This document shows positions 25,264 to 33,166 of a stretch of 35,021 nt of DNA, one piece after another. The stretch is from Treponema sp. (GTDB lineage: Bacteria; Spirochaetota; Spirochaetia; Treponematales; Breznakiellaceae), in contig JAITLF010000275.1 in the NCBI GenBank assembly GCA_031278025.1, forward strand, positions 1 through 35,021, in the 5' to 3' direction. A program made the position numbers and the translations under genes. Under the pieces are notes generated by a model. The model was not told where the DNA came from. It did not search any database and worked only from the letters and a program-made list of their open reading frames with translations. Position 1 is the stretch's first letter. Each line of letters begins with the position of its first letter.

Positions 25264-26481
25264 ATGAGCGCGCGTATTGCAATGAAAACGCCGGTAGTAG
25301 AAATAGACGGCGACGAGATGACCAGGGTACTCTGGGAACTGGTAAAGGAAAAACTCCTCCTTCCCTGGGTAGACCTTAAAACCGAGTATTACGACCTGGG
25401 TCTTAAAAACCGGGATGATACGGATGATGATGTTACCGTTAAGTCTGCGGAAGCTATACTGCGTCTGGGGGTGGGAGTAAAATGCGCAACCATCACAAGC
25501 AACGGCGCCCGCAAAACCGAATACGGCCTTAAAAGACTGTACCCCAGCCCCAACGCCACCATACGGGCAATCCTGGACGGTACGGTGTTCAGAAAACCCA
25601 TAGCCGTGTCCTGTGTCAAACCCGCGATATCCTCCTGGAAAGCCCCCATCGTCATAGGGCGCCATGCCTACGGCGATGTGTACAAAAACGCCGAAATGCT
25701 CATCCCCGGTCCGGGTAAAGTGGAACTGGTCTACACCTCGCAAGACGGCGCGGAAAAACGCAGCCTCACCGTGGCGAGTATGAAGGGCCCCGGCATAGTC
25801 CAGGGTATGCACAACCTGGATGAGTCTATCGGTAACTTCGCCCGGTCCTGTTTCCGCTATGCCCTGGACGAAAAAATTCCGGTCTGGTTTGGCGCTAAGG
25901 ATACGATCTCCAAAACGTACGATGGGCGGTTCAAGGAAATCTTCAACCACGTTTACGAAACCGAATTCAAAGACCAATGCGAAAAAGCGGGGATTTCCTA
26001 TTTTTATACCCTTATAGACGACGTGGCAGCCAGGGTTGTCAAGGGAGAAGGCGGCTTCCTCTGGGCCTGTAAGAATTATGACGGAGATGTGATGAGCGAT
26101 ATGGTGGCCAGCGCCTCCGGGAGCCTTGCCATGATGACCAGCGTTCTTCTGTCCCCTTCGGGAGCGGTGGAATACGAAGCCGCCCATGGAACGGTGCAGC
26201 AGCATTACTACCGCTGGCAGAAAGGCGAAAAGACCAGTACCAACCCGGTTGCCCTCATCTTTGCCTGGACCGGCGCACTGGCAAAACGGGCGGAATTCGA
26301 CGGGCTTCCGGACCTGGCCGCCTTTGCGCGGGGTCTGGAAGACGCGACCATACGCTCCATAGAGGAAGGGGACATGACCGGCGATCTTGCGCGCCTGGCC
26401 GATCCCGCGCCGGCAAAGATACTGGATTCCTGGGAATTCGTGGAGGCGGTTGCGGCGCGGGTAAGCGCCCGCTTGTCCTGA
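25264..26481 (+). CDS. icd: Isocitrate dehydrogenase, eukaryote-like subfamily
   Basis: The enzyme oxidises isocitrate to 2-oxoglutarate, feeding glutamate synthesis. The start is the ATG at 25264 after GGAGGG; the 405-residue product matches the homodimeric eukaryote-like family. Substrate and metal residues are all visible: 'SPNATIR' (95-101), Arg110, Arg133 in 'IGRHAYGD', Lys212, Asp252, Asp275 and Asp279. In the cofactor loop, human IDH1 has Arg314-His315, which hold the 2'-phosphate of NADP. Here the loop is 'HGTVQQHYY', with Gln313 in place of the Arg, while Lys260 and the His are kept. Cofactor preference is therefore uncertain. A TATACT at 25221-25226 may be the -10 box. Confidence 0.93.
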   Translation: MSARIAMKTPVVEIDGDEMTRVLWELVKEKLLLPWVDLKTEYYDLGLKNRDDTDDDVTVKSAEAILRLGVGVKCATITSNGARKTEYGLKRLYPSPNATIRAILDGTVFRKPIAVSCVKPAISSWKAPIVIGRHAYGDVYKNAEMLIPGPGKVELVYTSQDGAEKRSLTVASMKGPGIVQGMHNLDESIGNFARSCFRYALDEKIPVWFGAKDTISKTYDGRFKEIFNHVYETEFKDQCEKAGISYFYTLIDDVAARVVKGEGGFLWACKNYDGDVMSDMVASASGSLAMMTSVLLSPSGAVEYEAAHGTVQQHYYRWQKGEKTSTNPVALIFAWTGALAKRAEFDGLPDLAAFARGLEDATIRSIEEGDMTGDLARLADPAPAKILDSWEFVEAVAARVSARLS

Positions 26482-26522
26482 CTTTTTTAAGCGAGTGGGT
26501 TTCTTTTGTTTAAAGACAATTG

Positions 26523-28850
26523 CTACCGTGCGCGTTCAAGCAGGGTAGACACGGGGGTTATGGAGTAGCCGTCCCGTATCAGGGCGTCCAGCAGGACGCC
26601 TATGCGAGTGTAGAGGTAGTCGGAACGGCCCCCGGCAAGGAGGCCCAACCGGATGGGGATGATGGAGCCGGGGCGCTTCTGTTCCATGATACGGTCTACC
26701 ATGTCCGATGCGGAGTATTGGCTCACCCCGCCGCGCCGCGTATCTTCGCGGCTGACCCAGTCCATGGGGTCCACATCCCGGCCCACCGTAATGTAGCCTG
26801 CCTGGGAAGCGGCTTCAACGATTTCCGTCGAAGCCGAGTAGTAGGGAGCGTGCCAGATAAGACCGAGTTCGCTTCCTGTGGCGTTAAAGAATTCATCTTC
26901 GTTACGGGCAAGGCCCCGTGCAATAAAATCGCTCTGAATGCGGTAACGGGCATCGGATAAGTCAATAAGGGCGAAGAACATGGAGGCCGTTTCATGACCC
27001 GCCGCCACAATGTCCCGAACCGCAACGGGATGGCGGCGTATGAATTCGCCGTTAAGAAAGAACGTCGCCTTAATGTCGAAGCGGCGGAGGGTCTCCAGTA
27101 CGCCCGGAAGCCCCGTTATGTCGTCGTAGAGGTCAAAGCAGACCGCCACTTCCCGTGCGCCCTGCCGGCGGGCATGGGTGAAAGGATCCCCCGGAAGGAG
27201 GGAAGGTTCGTCCTCGCGGATGGGTCCGTCATCGGGGTAAGACGGGGGAAACCCGCCGCCCGGAAGCAACGGGGCTGTCCCGAAGGAAGCGATGTTCCGT
27301 ATCATGGGGATGTTGTCGTAAGGACCGGAAGACTGGCGCTCCAGGTAGACCCGGTAACGGCCGGATGTTACGGAAACAGGGCGCATTCCCGGGCTGGACG
27401 CCTCGGTCCAGGGCGCAAAGCTATCGGTAACATACCAGATACCATCGGAGCGGGCAAGGATACGATCGCCTCTTTGCTCAAAACCAAAAGTGTCGGCGGA
27501 AGAGAGGCAGATCAGATCCCGCCGCAGGGAAGACGCCGACGAAGATGCGGAGTTAAGGCGTATCCGATCAATACGGGAACCGTCGCCGATGACCAGGTCT
27601 TGATTTCCCGCCCAGAGGCAGGCGTAGGCGGGACGGGTACTGAGGGTATACAACGCCCGCCAGGAAGTGTAATCGTAAAGGATGATGCCCCGTTCCCCCC
27701 AAAACACGGCACGGGTCCCATCGGGAGACAGGGCCGCCCCTGAGCCTATCGGGGGTTCCAGCGTACGGAAGACCAGACCGCCTCCCCCTGTCTGGGGGCC
27801 CAGCCGGTAGGCGGTAACGGTATCCCCTTCCGCTCCGGAAACCGAGAGGAGCACCGTGATCTGTCCCTGGGGGGACCACAAAACCGAAAGCTTATGACCC
27901 GATCGGGGGAGCATGATATAGGGAAACGACGAAGCGCCGGTCATACCGTACTCATCAGTACCTAAGGGGAAATAAAAGATATTCTGCCCGCCTTTGGAAA
28001 GGAGTATGGCCCGCAGGTCCGGGGCAATCCAGAAAGAGTCGAAGTTGTAGTCGAATTCATAGGGAATTTTACCTGCCGGCAGGCCTATTTCCAGAAAGTC
28101 CGCGTATACCGTTCGGGCAAAGAGTTCGGACCCCCGAACCCGGTACACCGTAGAGCCCCTCAGATAAAAAAAGTCCCCACCCTCCGTCCAGCGAACGGAA
28201 TTGATGGTTCCTTCCCCAATAACGCGGTAACGCTCATCCACGGAAAAAGTCGCGTTGGCGTTGACACTGTAATAGTAGAGGAAGTTTCCCCGTGTGTACA
28301 CGAAGACCCGGGAATCGGGGCTCCAGCAGGCGGGAAAGTAGGCATCCGGACGCTCCACATTGGCCGAGATATGTATCCGGCTTCCCGTTTCCGTATTGAT
28401 GAGAAGGAGGTTGCCGTATGCCGCGGTAACAGGCTCCACATAGAGGATCCATCGGCCGTCGCCGGAAACAACAATATCCTCGATCCGTCCGCCCAATACC
28501 GGAGCCCCGTCGGCAAAAGCGGGGAAACCGGGTATGGTCCGGGGGAGGCCTCCCGAAACGGGAATCCTTAACGCCCCAAAGGCATTCCGTACCTGGAGGG
28601 TCCTGCCGTTTTCAACCAGGTCCATCTTTTCGGGAAAGGCGGTCATCTGTTGAAGGGAGAGGTCCGTCAGCCGGGTAACGAACAGGGCGCCATGCCGGAT
28701 GGAACCGGCCGCATCGGAATCGGCCCGGAACAACATGCGGTTATCGCCGGACAGATTGAGGCTGCTGAAAACCACCTTTCCCCAAACCCCGTAGACCGGC
28801 ATTACCAGTGCCAGGAGAAGACAGGATAAGGCGTAACGCTTATGCTTCAT
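26523..28850 (-). CDS. Beta-propeller plus degenerate NodB-like protein
   Basis: This 775-residue protein begins with a signal peptide (about 1-24, 'LSCLLLALVMPVYGVWG'). A long WD40/TolB-type beta-propeller follows (about 30-520, repeated 'SPDGTRAVFWGERG'- and 'WSPDSRVFVYTRG'-like blades), then a NodB polysaccharide-deacetylase fold (about 575-770). The NodB motifs are eroded. Motif 1 reads CFDLYDD; motif 2 'GHETASMFFALID' lacks both metal-binding histidines of H-x3-H; motif 3 is HAPY rather than RPPY; and the motif 5 histidine is missing ('IIPIRLG'). It is probably an exported binding protein, not a deacetylase. Its start overlaps the upstream gene by 11 bases, so the genes are coupled. Confidence 0.85.
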   Translation of the reverse strand: MKHKRYALSCLLLALVMPVYGVWGKVVFSSLNLSGDNRMLFRADSDAAGSIRHGALFVTRLTDLSLQQMTAFPEKMDLVENGRTLQVRNAFGALRIPVSGGLPRTIPGFPAFADGAPVLGGRIEDIVVSGDGRWILYVEPVTAAYGNLLLINTETGSRIHISANVERPDAYFPACWSPDSRVFVYTRGNFLYYYSVNANATFSVDERYRVIGEGTINSVRWTEGGDFFYLRGSTVYRVRGSELFARTVYADFLEIGLPAGKIPYEFDYNFDSFWIAPDLRAILLSKGGQNIFYFPLGTDEYGMTGASSFPYIMLPRSGHKLSVLWSPQGQITVLLSVSGAEGDTVTAYRLGPQTGGGGLVFRTLEPPIGSGAALSPDGTRAVFWGERGIILYDYTSWRALYTLSTRPAYACLWAGNQDLVIGDGSRIDRIRLNSASSSASSLRRDLICLSSADTFGFEQRGDRILARSDGIWYVTDSFAPWTEASSPGMRPVSVTSGRYRVYLERQSSGPYDNIPMIRNIASFGTAPLLPGGGFPPSYPDDGPIREDEPSLLPGDPFTHARRQGAREVAVCFDLYDDITGLPGVLETLRRFDIKATFFLNGEFIRRHPVAVRDIVAAGHETASMFFALIDLSDARYRIQSDFIARGLARNEDEFFNATGSELGLIWHAPYYSASTEIVEAASQAGYITVGRDVDPMDWVSREDTRRGGVSQYSASDMVDRIMEQKRPGSIIPIRLGLLAGGRSDYLYTRIGVLLDALIRDGYSITPVSTLLERAR

Positions 28851-29046
28851 GATCCTTACCGGGAATGAGAGTCGTTAATTCCTGCTCCATCCGGATAAGG
28901 TATTCATCCAATTGTTTGATACGCCGAATGGACAACTCAACTTTCTTATTCCACAAACGCTCGCAGGCGCCATCTAATACTTTATTAAATGATGACCGCT
29001 CCTCAAGAACAGCCGCCTTTTCACTAAATTTGTCAATATAACTCAT
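28840..29046 (-). CDS. Small coiled-coil protein, unknown
   Basis: I do not recognise a family. The 68-residue product from the ATG at 29046 ('MSYIDKFSEKAAVLEERSSF...') is charged and almost wholly helical, with no membrane segment. A TTG at 29082 would add 12 residues and would overlap the stop of the upstream gene as TTGA. The ATG has a weak GGGA site, so the start is unsettled. Its end overlaps the propeller/NodB start by 11 bases, which implies coupled translation. A cytoplasmic protein between two exported ones is odd. Confidence 0.65.
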   Translation of the reverse strand: MSYIDKFSEKAAVLEERSSFNKVLDGACERLWNKKVELSIRRIKQLDEYLIRMEQELTTLIPGKDHEA

Positions 29047-29078
29047 GTTCCCAATGATACAATTATTTCCAAGAACCT

Positions 29079-29219
29079 TCAATGTTCTAAATCAAGATTT
29101 ATAGTTCCTTCGGACAGCTCTTGGGATAAAACTGCGGCGGTATTGTCCCGGTTGTCAAACGCCCGTATGAATGTAACCGCCGCTATAAAGGCAATCAAAA
29201 TAAAAACCAACTTACGCAT
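29079..29219 (-). CDS. 46-residue secreted or membrane-anchored peptide
   Basis: I do not recognise a family. The ATG at 29219 follows a strong GGGGAGGG site. The product has a basic start and one hydrophobic helix ('LVFILIAFIAAVTFI', about residues 4-18), then a short polar tail rich in Asp, Asn and Glu. This is a signal anchor or uncleaved signal peptide with about 25 residues outside. It is the first gene of a three-gene minus-strand group with the coiled-coil and propeller/NodB genes. The strong ribosome site and linkage make it a likely real gene despite its size. Confidence 0.6.
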   Translation of the reverse strand: MRKLVFILIAFIAAVTFIRAFDNRDNTAAVLSQELSEGTINLDLEH

Positions 29220-29340
29220 AATCCCTCCCCGGCAGACACGATTACATTGTCCCCAGTATATTATCATGATAAAACGAAAATCAATATGCCCGAACCGGTA
29301 ACACCGGCCGTTTTGAAACAGCCTCGCCTTCTAGTTCCTT

Positions 29341-29448
29341 AGAGCCTGTTGCACATGTGGATTTTTTGCTCAGGCGCCATTGGCGCCCTTCATGCAAAAA
29401 TCCCGATTAACGGAACTCCTTCGTTATGCGCGAAACGCAACAGGCTCT
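29341..29448. repeat. 108-bp nested inverted-repeat element
   Basis: AGAGCCTGTTGC at 29341-29352 is the exact reverse complement of GCAACAGGCTCT at 29437-29448. Inside lie GATTTTTTGC (29360-29369) against GCAAAAATC (29394-29402), and a central GGCGCC/GGCGCC pair (about 29373-29387). The whole element can fold as a stem with internal hairpins. Just upstream, GTTTTGAAACAGCCTC (29310-29325) is another diverged arm of the same family. It sits between two minus-strand genes and has no coding potential. It resembles a small non-autonomous element or a structured palindromic repeat. Confidence 0.6.
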
Positions 29449-29454
29449 TAGGTT

Positions 29455-30771
29455 CTAATGGGACACTAACTCACGGGGGTCAATCGCCCTGCCGTTTTTA
29501 AAAACCGCCCAATGAAGGTGGGGGCCGGTACTGTAACCGGTATTGCCCACTTCGCCGATTTTGGTTCCCTGGGTAACTGCGGAACCTTGCTTTACCGAAG
29601 TAACACTCAAATGGGCGTACATGGTCTGAAAACCATCGCTGTGGCTTATAATGATAAAGTTGCCATAGGTCCCGTTGAAACCTACGGTAGAAACTCTGCC
29701 GTCCATGGCCGCTTTGATCGGTGTTCCAATAGGAGCCGCCAAGTCAAGGGCGGCATGGTAGCGCCTAACCCCGCTGATGGGATCCTTCCGCCACCCAAAA
29801 GGAGAGGTCAGCCGCCCCCGTATTGGGTAGATGAAAAATTCTCCCAGGGCAAGTTTAAGGTCTTCGGTCCGCATCTTTGCACCGGGGATGAAGAGTAACG
29901 TTCCCGGAGTAATAGTCTCGCTTTGAATATCATTGGCATCCAGGATGGCGGCCAAGGGGATATTCATGGCAGTCGAAATCTTAAGAAGGCTGTCCCCTTT
30001 TTTAACCGTATAAGGAATTCCGTCCATGTTGGGAACCTTGATCACCTGGCCCTCGTAGAGGCGCTTGACATTGGTAATCCCGTTGGAAGCGATGATGGCA
30101 TCCATGGAGATGCCGTAATTCACCGCCAGCTTCGACACCGAATCTCCCTTCTTCACCGTGTAGTTCAGCCACGAAAAAGTCTCCATCAAGTCCAGGGGGA
30201 TATCCACGCTGTCAGGCGACGCCTCGCCTTCCCCAGGGGCTGGGCCAGAGGCCTGGGGGGAAAGCCCCGCGTAGGAGGCCATGTTCGCCTGGAACCGGGA
30301 GTCTTCCCAGGGGGTAATAAAGGCGCTGCTCCTCTCCCTAAGCTGGACAAGGGAACAGTAGAGGAGCAATGCGAAGACACCTATTGCCGCGATGATAAAA
30401 GCCGGGGACATAAGATGCAGGAATGTGGGGGCAAAGAGGAGCCTGGAGCGAAATACCGGCGGACTGACCGGCGCGGCGCGGCCTTCTTCCTTCTTGGCGG
30501 AAGAGGCGGGCGGGGGGGGGCTCTTCAAAACCGATTTGGACAATCTTCGCAGAGAGCCGACCCATGAGGAAAACCTTGAACGAAGCGTCTTTCCCCCGAA
30601 GCCGGAAAACCCTTTGAACAGGGGAACATGCTTTTTCTGGCGGTAAGCCCGCTTTTTGTGGGCCGGTTTCTGCTTTATCGTATCCAGCGGTTTATAAGCA
30701 TTGCCGGAAGAAGACGGACGCCGCCTGCGCCATACATGCTGCGCTCCGATTGATTCGATCATGATACCCAT
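29455..30771 (-). CDS. LysM/M23 peptidoglycan endopeptidase
   Basis: The protein has a long basic cytoplasmic N-terminus (about 1-115), one membrane helix (about 122-142) and a periplasmic part. The latter has two LysM domains (about 204-248 and 254-297, both starting 'YTVKKGDS') and an M23 domain (about 320-432). The metal ligands are present: His339 and Asp343 in 'YHAALDL', and the HLH motif at 418-420. The fold is therefore probably active, cutting peptide cross-links as LytM-family enzymes do. The 115-residue basic tail is unusual and could bind a cytoplasmic partner. It diverges from the lepB-PBP operon. A second ATG at 30762 is possible; neither has a clear ribosome site. Confidence 0.92.
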   Translation of the reverse strand: MGIMIESIGAQHVWRRRRPSSSGNAYKPLDTIKQKPAHKKRAYRQKKHVPLFKGFSGFGGKTLRSRFSSWVGSLRRLSKSVLKSPPPPASSAKKEEGRAAPVSPPVFRSRLLFAPTFLHLMSPAFIIAAIGVFALLLYCSLVQLRERSSAFITPWEDSRFQANMASYAGLSPQASGPAPGEGEASPDSVDIPLDLMETFSWLNYTVKKGDSVSKLAVNYGISMDAIIASNGITNVKRLYEGQVIKVPNMDGIPYTVKKGDSLLKISTAMNIPLAAILDANDIQSETITPGTLLFIPGAKMRTEDLKLALGEFFIYPIRGRLTSPFGWRKDPISGVRRYHAALDLAAPIGTPIKAAMDGRVSTVGFNGTYGNFIIISHSDGFQTMYAHLSVTSVKQGSAVTQGTKIGEVGNTGYSTGPHLHWAVFKNGRAIDPRELVSH

Positions 30772-30774
30772 TTA

Positions 30775-30803
30775 TCGACATAAATCCTGGTAACCATTAT
30801 ACT
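30775..30803 (+). promoter_or_regulatory. Promoter for lepB and the PBP operon
   Basis: TCGACA at 30775-30780 and TATACT at 30798-30803, spaced by 17 bases, match the sigma-70 consensus at five of six positions each. RNA would start near 30810, only a few bases before the ATG at 30814, so the lepB mRNA may be nearly leaderless. The -35 overlaps the region before the divergent M23 gene. Confidence 0.6.
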
Positions 30804-30813
30804 CTGCCTAGAT

Positions 30814-31215
30814 ATGAAAATGGATGCCCCGGTAAATGCTAGGAGAATCGTGCTGTCTGCCTTCCTTGCCGCGTTATTAATGAAAGTTTTTTTGTTTGAT
30901 TTTGTGATCGCCGATGGGCGATCCATGGTTCCGGCTATCCATCCCGGAACCGTGCTGGTGGTAAACCGCCTTGCCTACGGCATCCGATTCCCCGGTACCG
31001 GGAAATACCTGTTTCGCTGGTCCCTGCCCAAGGCGGGGGATGTGGTAATATTCTTAACCCCCCAGGGGCAGATTGCGGTAAAACGGTGCGGCATGGCAGT
31101 GGGAAAAGAAGATTTTTTTGCCCTGGGCGATAACAGCCTTGAATCCTACGATTCCCGTTCTTATGGCCCCGTATCGGCGGATAGGGTTGTGGGAAAGGTG
31201 ATGGGAATTAAATGA
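30814..31215 (+). CDS. lepB: Signal peptidase I (short form)
   Basis: The enzyme removes signal peptides from exported proteins at the outer face of the inner membrane. The 133-residue product has one N-terminal membrane helix (about 12-32). The catalytic pair is Ser37 in 'GRSMVPAI' and Lys90 in 'VKRCGM', and box E is 'FFALGDNSLESYDSRSYGPV'. It is very short next to typical 170-320-residue enzymes, having only the core S26 domain. No ribosome site is visible at the ATG, but the promoter would start RNA just upstream, which fits leaderless translation. The ATG at 30820 is an alternative. Its stop overlaps the PBP start by four bases. Confidence 0.9.
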   Translation: MKMDAPVNARRIVLSAFLAALLMKVFLFDFVIADGRSMVPAIHPGTVLVVNRLAYGIRFPGTGKYLFRWSLPKAGDVVIFLTPQGQIAVKRCGMAVGKEDFFALGDNSLESYDSRSYGPVSADRVVGKVMGIK

Positions 31216-33098
31216 CTAGCCACAACAACGACGCTGCTACGGAGGAAAGGAATGTCCGGGATGTCGGTCTGGAGCAGAAACGGTTCATCGTTTTTGCCGC
31301 CTTTTTTTGCCTTGCGATCTTCGTTGTTCTGGTTCGATACGCCATTCTCATGCTTGCGCCTGGGGAACCGGAGCAGGTGAATCCTTCCCGTGTCCTCATC
31401 GAACGGGGACCCATCACCGACAGGAACGGCCGTATCCTGGCGCTCCAGACACGGCTGGCGAATATCAGCGCGTGGCGTCCTGAGATCACGGACATTGACG
31501 CGTTTTGCCAGGATTTGGCCCCTGTCCTGAACTATTCCCCCAGTGATATACGGGAACGGCTGGAGAGCTCCCCCAGTGATTTTATCTACCTTAAAAAGCA
31601 GGTGGATCAGTCCACGGTACAGAGAATTGAACAGATCCGGGCGGACAACCGGATACGGGGCGTCGGCATAGAACCCGTTTTTGGGAGGATTTATCCCGAA
31701 AAACGCCTGGCCGGGCAGCTCATCGGGTTTGTGGGAGACGACAACAACGGGCTTGCCGGAATCGAACACGCCATGGAAGAGGAACTTACCGATTCGGGCA
31801 GCCAGGTGGTCCTGACTATCGACACCAATGTTCAGTATATCCTGGAAGGCATAGCCCGCAAGGCGTTAACGGAAAACAGGGCCGAAGCGGTGATGTTCCT
31901 GGCCATGGACCCCCGAACCGGCGAGATCCTCGGCTCCGCGTCCCTTCCCGACTTTGATCCCAACGACATACGCTCCTCGAATGAAATGTCCCGCATGGAC
32001 AGGCCGGCGATCTGGGCCTATGAACCGGGATCCGTGTTCAAGGTCTTTTCCCTGGCCGCCCTCCTGGATGCGGAGGCTATCTCCGATCAGACGGTCTTCG
32101 TCTGCAACGGCCATTACGAGCGGATCACGAACAGGGGAGAACGCATCGTCATTAATTGTCTTGGCGCCCACGGCCCGGTAACCGCACGGGAAATCATCGT
32201 CTATTCCTGCAACGCCGGGGTAAACTACGCCGCCGACCGTATGGGAACGGTGGCCTTCGCGGAGTCCCTGAGGGACTTAGGGTTCGGTTTCCGCACCGGG
32301 GCGGGAAACCCCGGGGAGACGGCGGGCTTCCTCCGCCCCGCCGAGCGCTGGTCGGACAGGTCAAAGCCTACCATCGCCATGGGGCAGGAAATCTCGGTTT
32401 CCGCCCTCCAGATGCTCAAGGCCGCTACGGCCCTGGCCAACGACGGCATCCTGGTCCCTCCCCGCGTCGTGTCCCGGATCGTTTCGGCGGACGGAAAAGA
32501 CATCAGAACCTTTGACCCCGGTCCCGCACGGCGCGTACTGGCCGCGGATACCGCCCGGAAGATGCGGTCTTACATGAAAGACGTTACTTCCGAGATAGGG
32601 ACCGGCTGGCGGGCCAACGTGCAGGACCTTTCCCTGGCGGTCAAAACCGGTACCGCCCAGATCACCAATCCCCAGACCGGCGCGTATTCGAGCACCGATT
32701 TCATCGCAAGCTGTATCGCCCTGCTCCCCGCGGATAACCCGTCCCTGGTCCTTTACCTGGTCATCGTAAAACCCCATGGAGAATACCTGGCAGGCCGTAT
32801 CGCGGCGCCCCCCATACGGGAAGCGGCGGAAGCCCTGGTGGATTACTTAGGCATCCCCCGCGGCAGGAACCCCCAGGTGGAACATTCGGGGGTCGTCGTC
32901 CTGCCCAAAAGCCGTATCCCCGTCATTGAATCAACCATACCGGATTTCACCGGGTACTCTAAACGGCAGATCCTCCCCCTCATCCTGCGGGACGACCTCA
33001 CCATAACGATATCCGGGGACGGCTGGGTCAAGCGCCAGGACCCGCCGCCGGGGACCCCCGTTACCGATGGCATGATCATCACGCTGGAATTGGAATGA
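31212..33098 (+). CDS. Class B penicillin-binding protein with PASTA-like tail
   Basis: Class B PBPs are transpeptidases that cross-link peptidoglycan, in elongation or division. The 628-residue protein has one N-terminal membrane helix (about 25-48) and a PBP dimerisation domain (about 60-190). The transpeptidase domain (about 225-545) has SVFK at 274-277, SCN at 332-334 and KTG at 477-479. A C-terminal PASTA-like segment follows (about 565-628, 'IPDFTGYSKRQILPLILRDDLTITISGDGWV' and 'QDPPPGTPV'). The PASTA tail and FtsI-like order suggest a division-type PBP, but no ftsL or mraY neighbours are present. It overlaps lepB by four bases (ATGA). Confidence 0.93.
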   Translation: MTSHNNDAATEERNVRDVGLEQKRFIVFAAFFCLAIFVVLVRYAILMLAPGEPEQVNPSRVLIERGPITDRNGRILALQTRLANISAWRPEITDIDAFCQDLAPVLNYSPSDIRERLESSPSDFIYLKKQVDQSTVQRIEQIRADNRIRGVGIEPVFGRIYPEKRLAGQLIGFVGDDNNGLAGIEHAMEEELTDSGSQVVLTIDTNVQYILEGIARKALTENRAEAVMFLAMDPRTGEILGSASLPDFDPNDIRSSNEMSRMDRPAIWAYEPGSVFKVFSLAALLDAEAISDQTVFVCNGHYERITNRGERIVINCLGAHGPVTAREIIVYSCNAGVNYAADRMGTVAFAESLRDLGFGFRTGAGNPGETAGFLRPAERWSDRSKPTIAMGQEISVSALQMLKAATALANDGILVPPRVVSRIVSADGKDIRTFDPGPARRVLAADTARKMRSYMKDVTSEIGTGWRANVQDLSLAVKTGTAQITNPQTGAYSSTDFIASCIALLPADNPSLVLYLVIVKPHGEYLAGRIAAPPIREAAEALVDYLGIPRGRNPQVEHSGVVVLPKSRIPVIESTIPDFTGYSKRQILPLILRDDLTITISGDGWVKRQDPPPGTPVTDGMIITLELE

Positions 33099-33166
33099 AG
33101 CGCCGCCCCTTCCGCGCGGCCCCGGTATACCGAGGCAAACGGGCAAAGCCGGCGGCGCGGCGGTGA
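33095..33166 (+). CDS. 23-codon basic ORF bridging the PBP and DUF115 genes
   Basis: The ATG at 33095 overlaps the PBP stop as ATGA. The TGA at 33164-33166 overlaps the GTG start of the DUF115 gene as GTGA. The product would be 23 residues, very rich in Arg, Lys and Ala, beginning MKRRPFRAAP. It fits the 64-base gap exactly. It may serve only to carry ribosomes from one gene to the next, or it may be a short peptide in its own right. Codon usage in such a GC-rich stretch is not informative. Confidence 0.4.
   Translation: MKRRPFRAAPVYRGKRAKPAARR

Noticed and set aside
26482..26522. Bidirectional terminator between the icd and NodB-like genes
   Set aside because: The short convergent gap is T-rich, but I could find no convincing inverted repeat in it.
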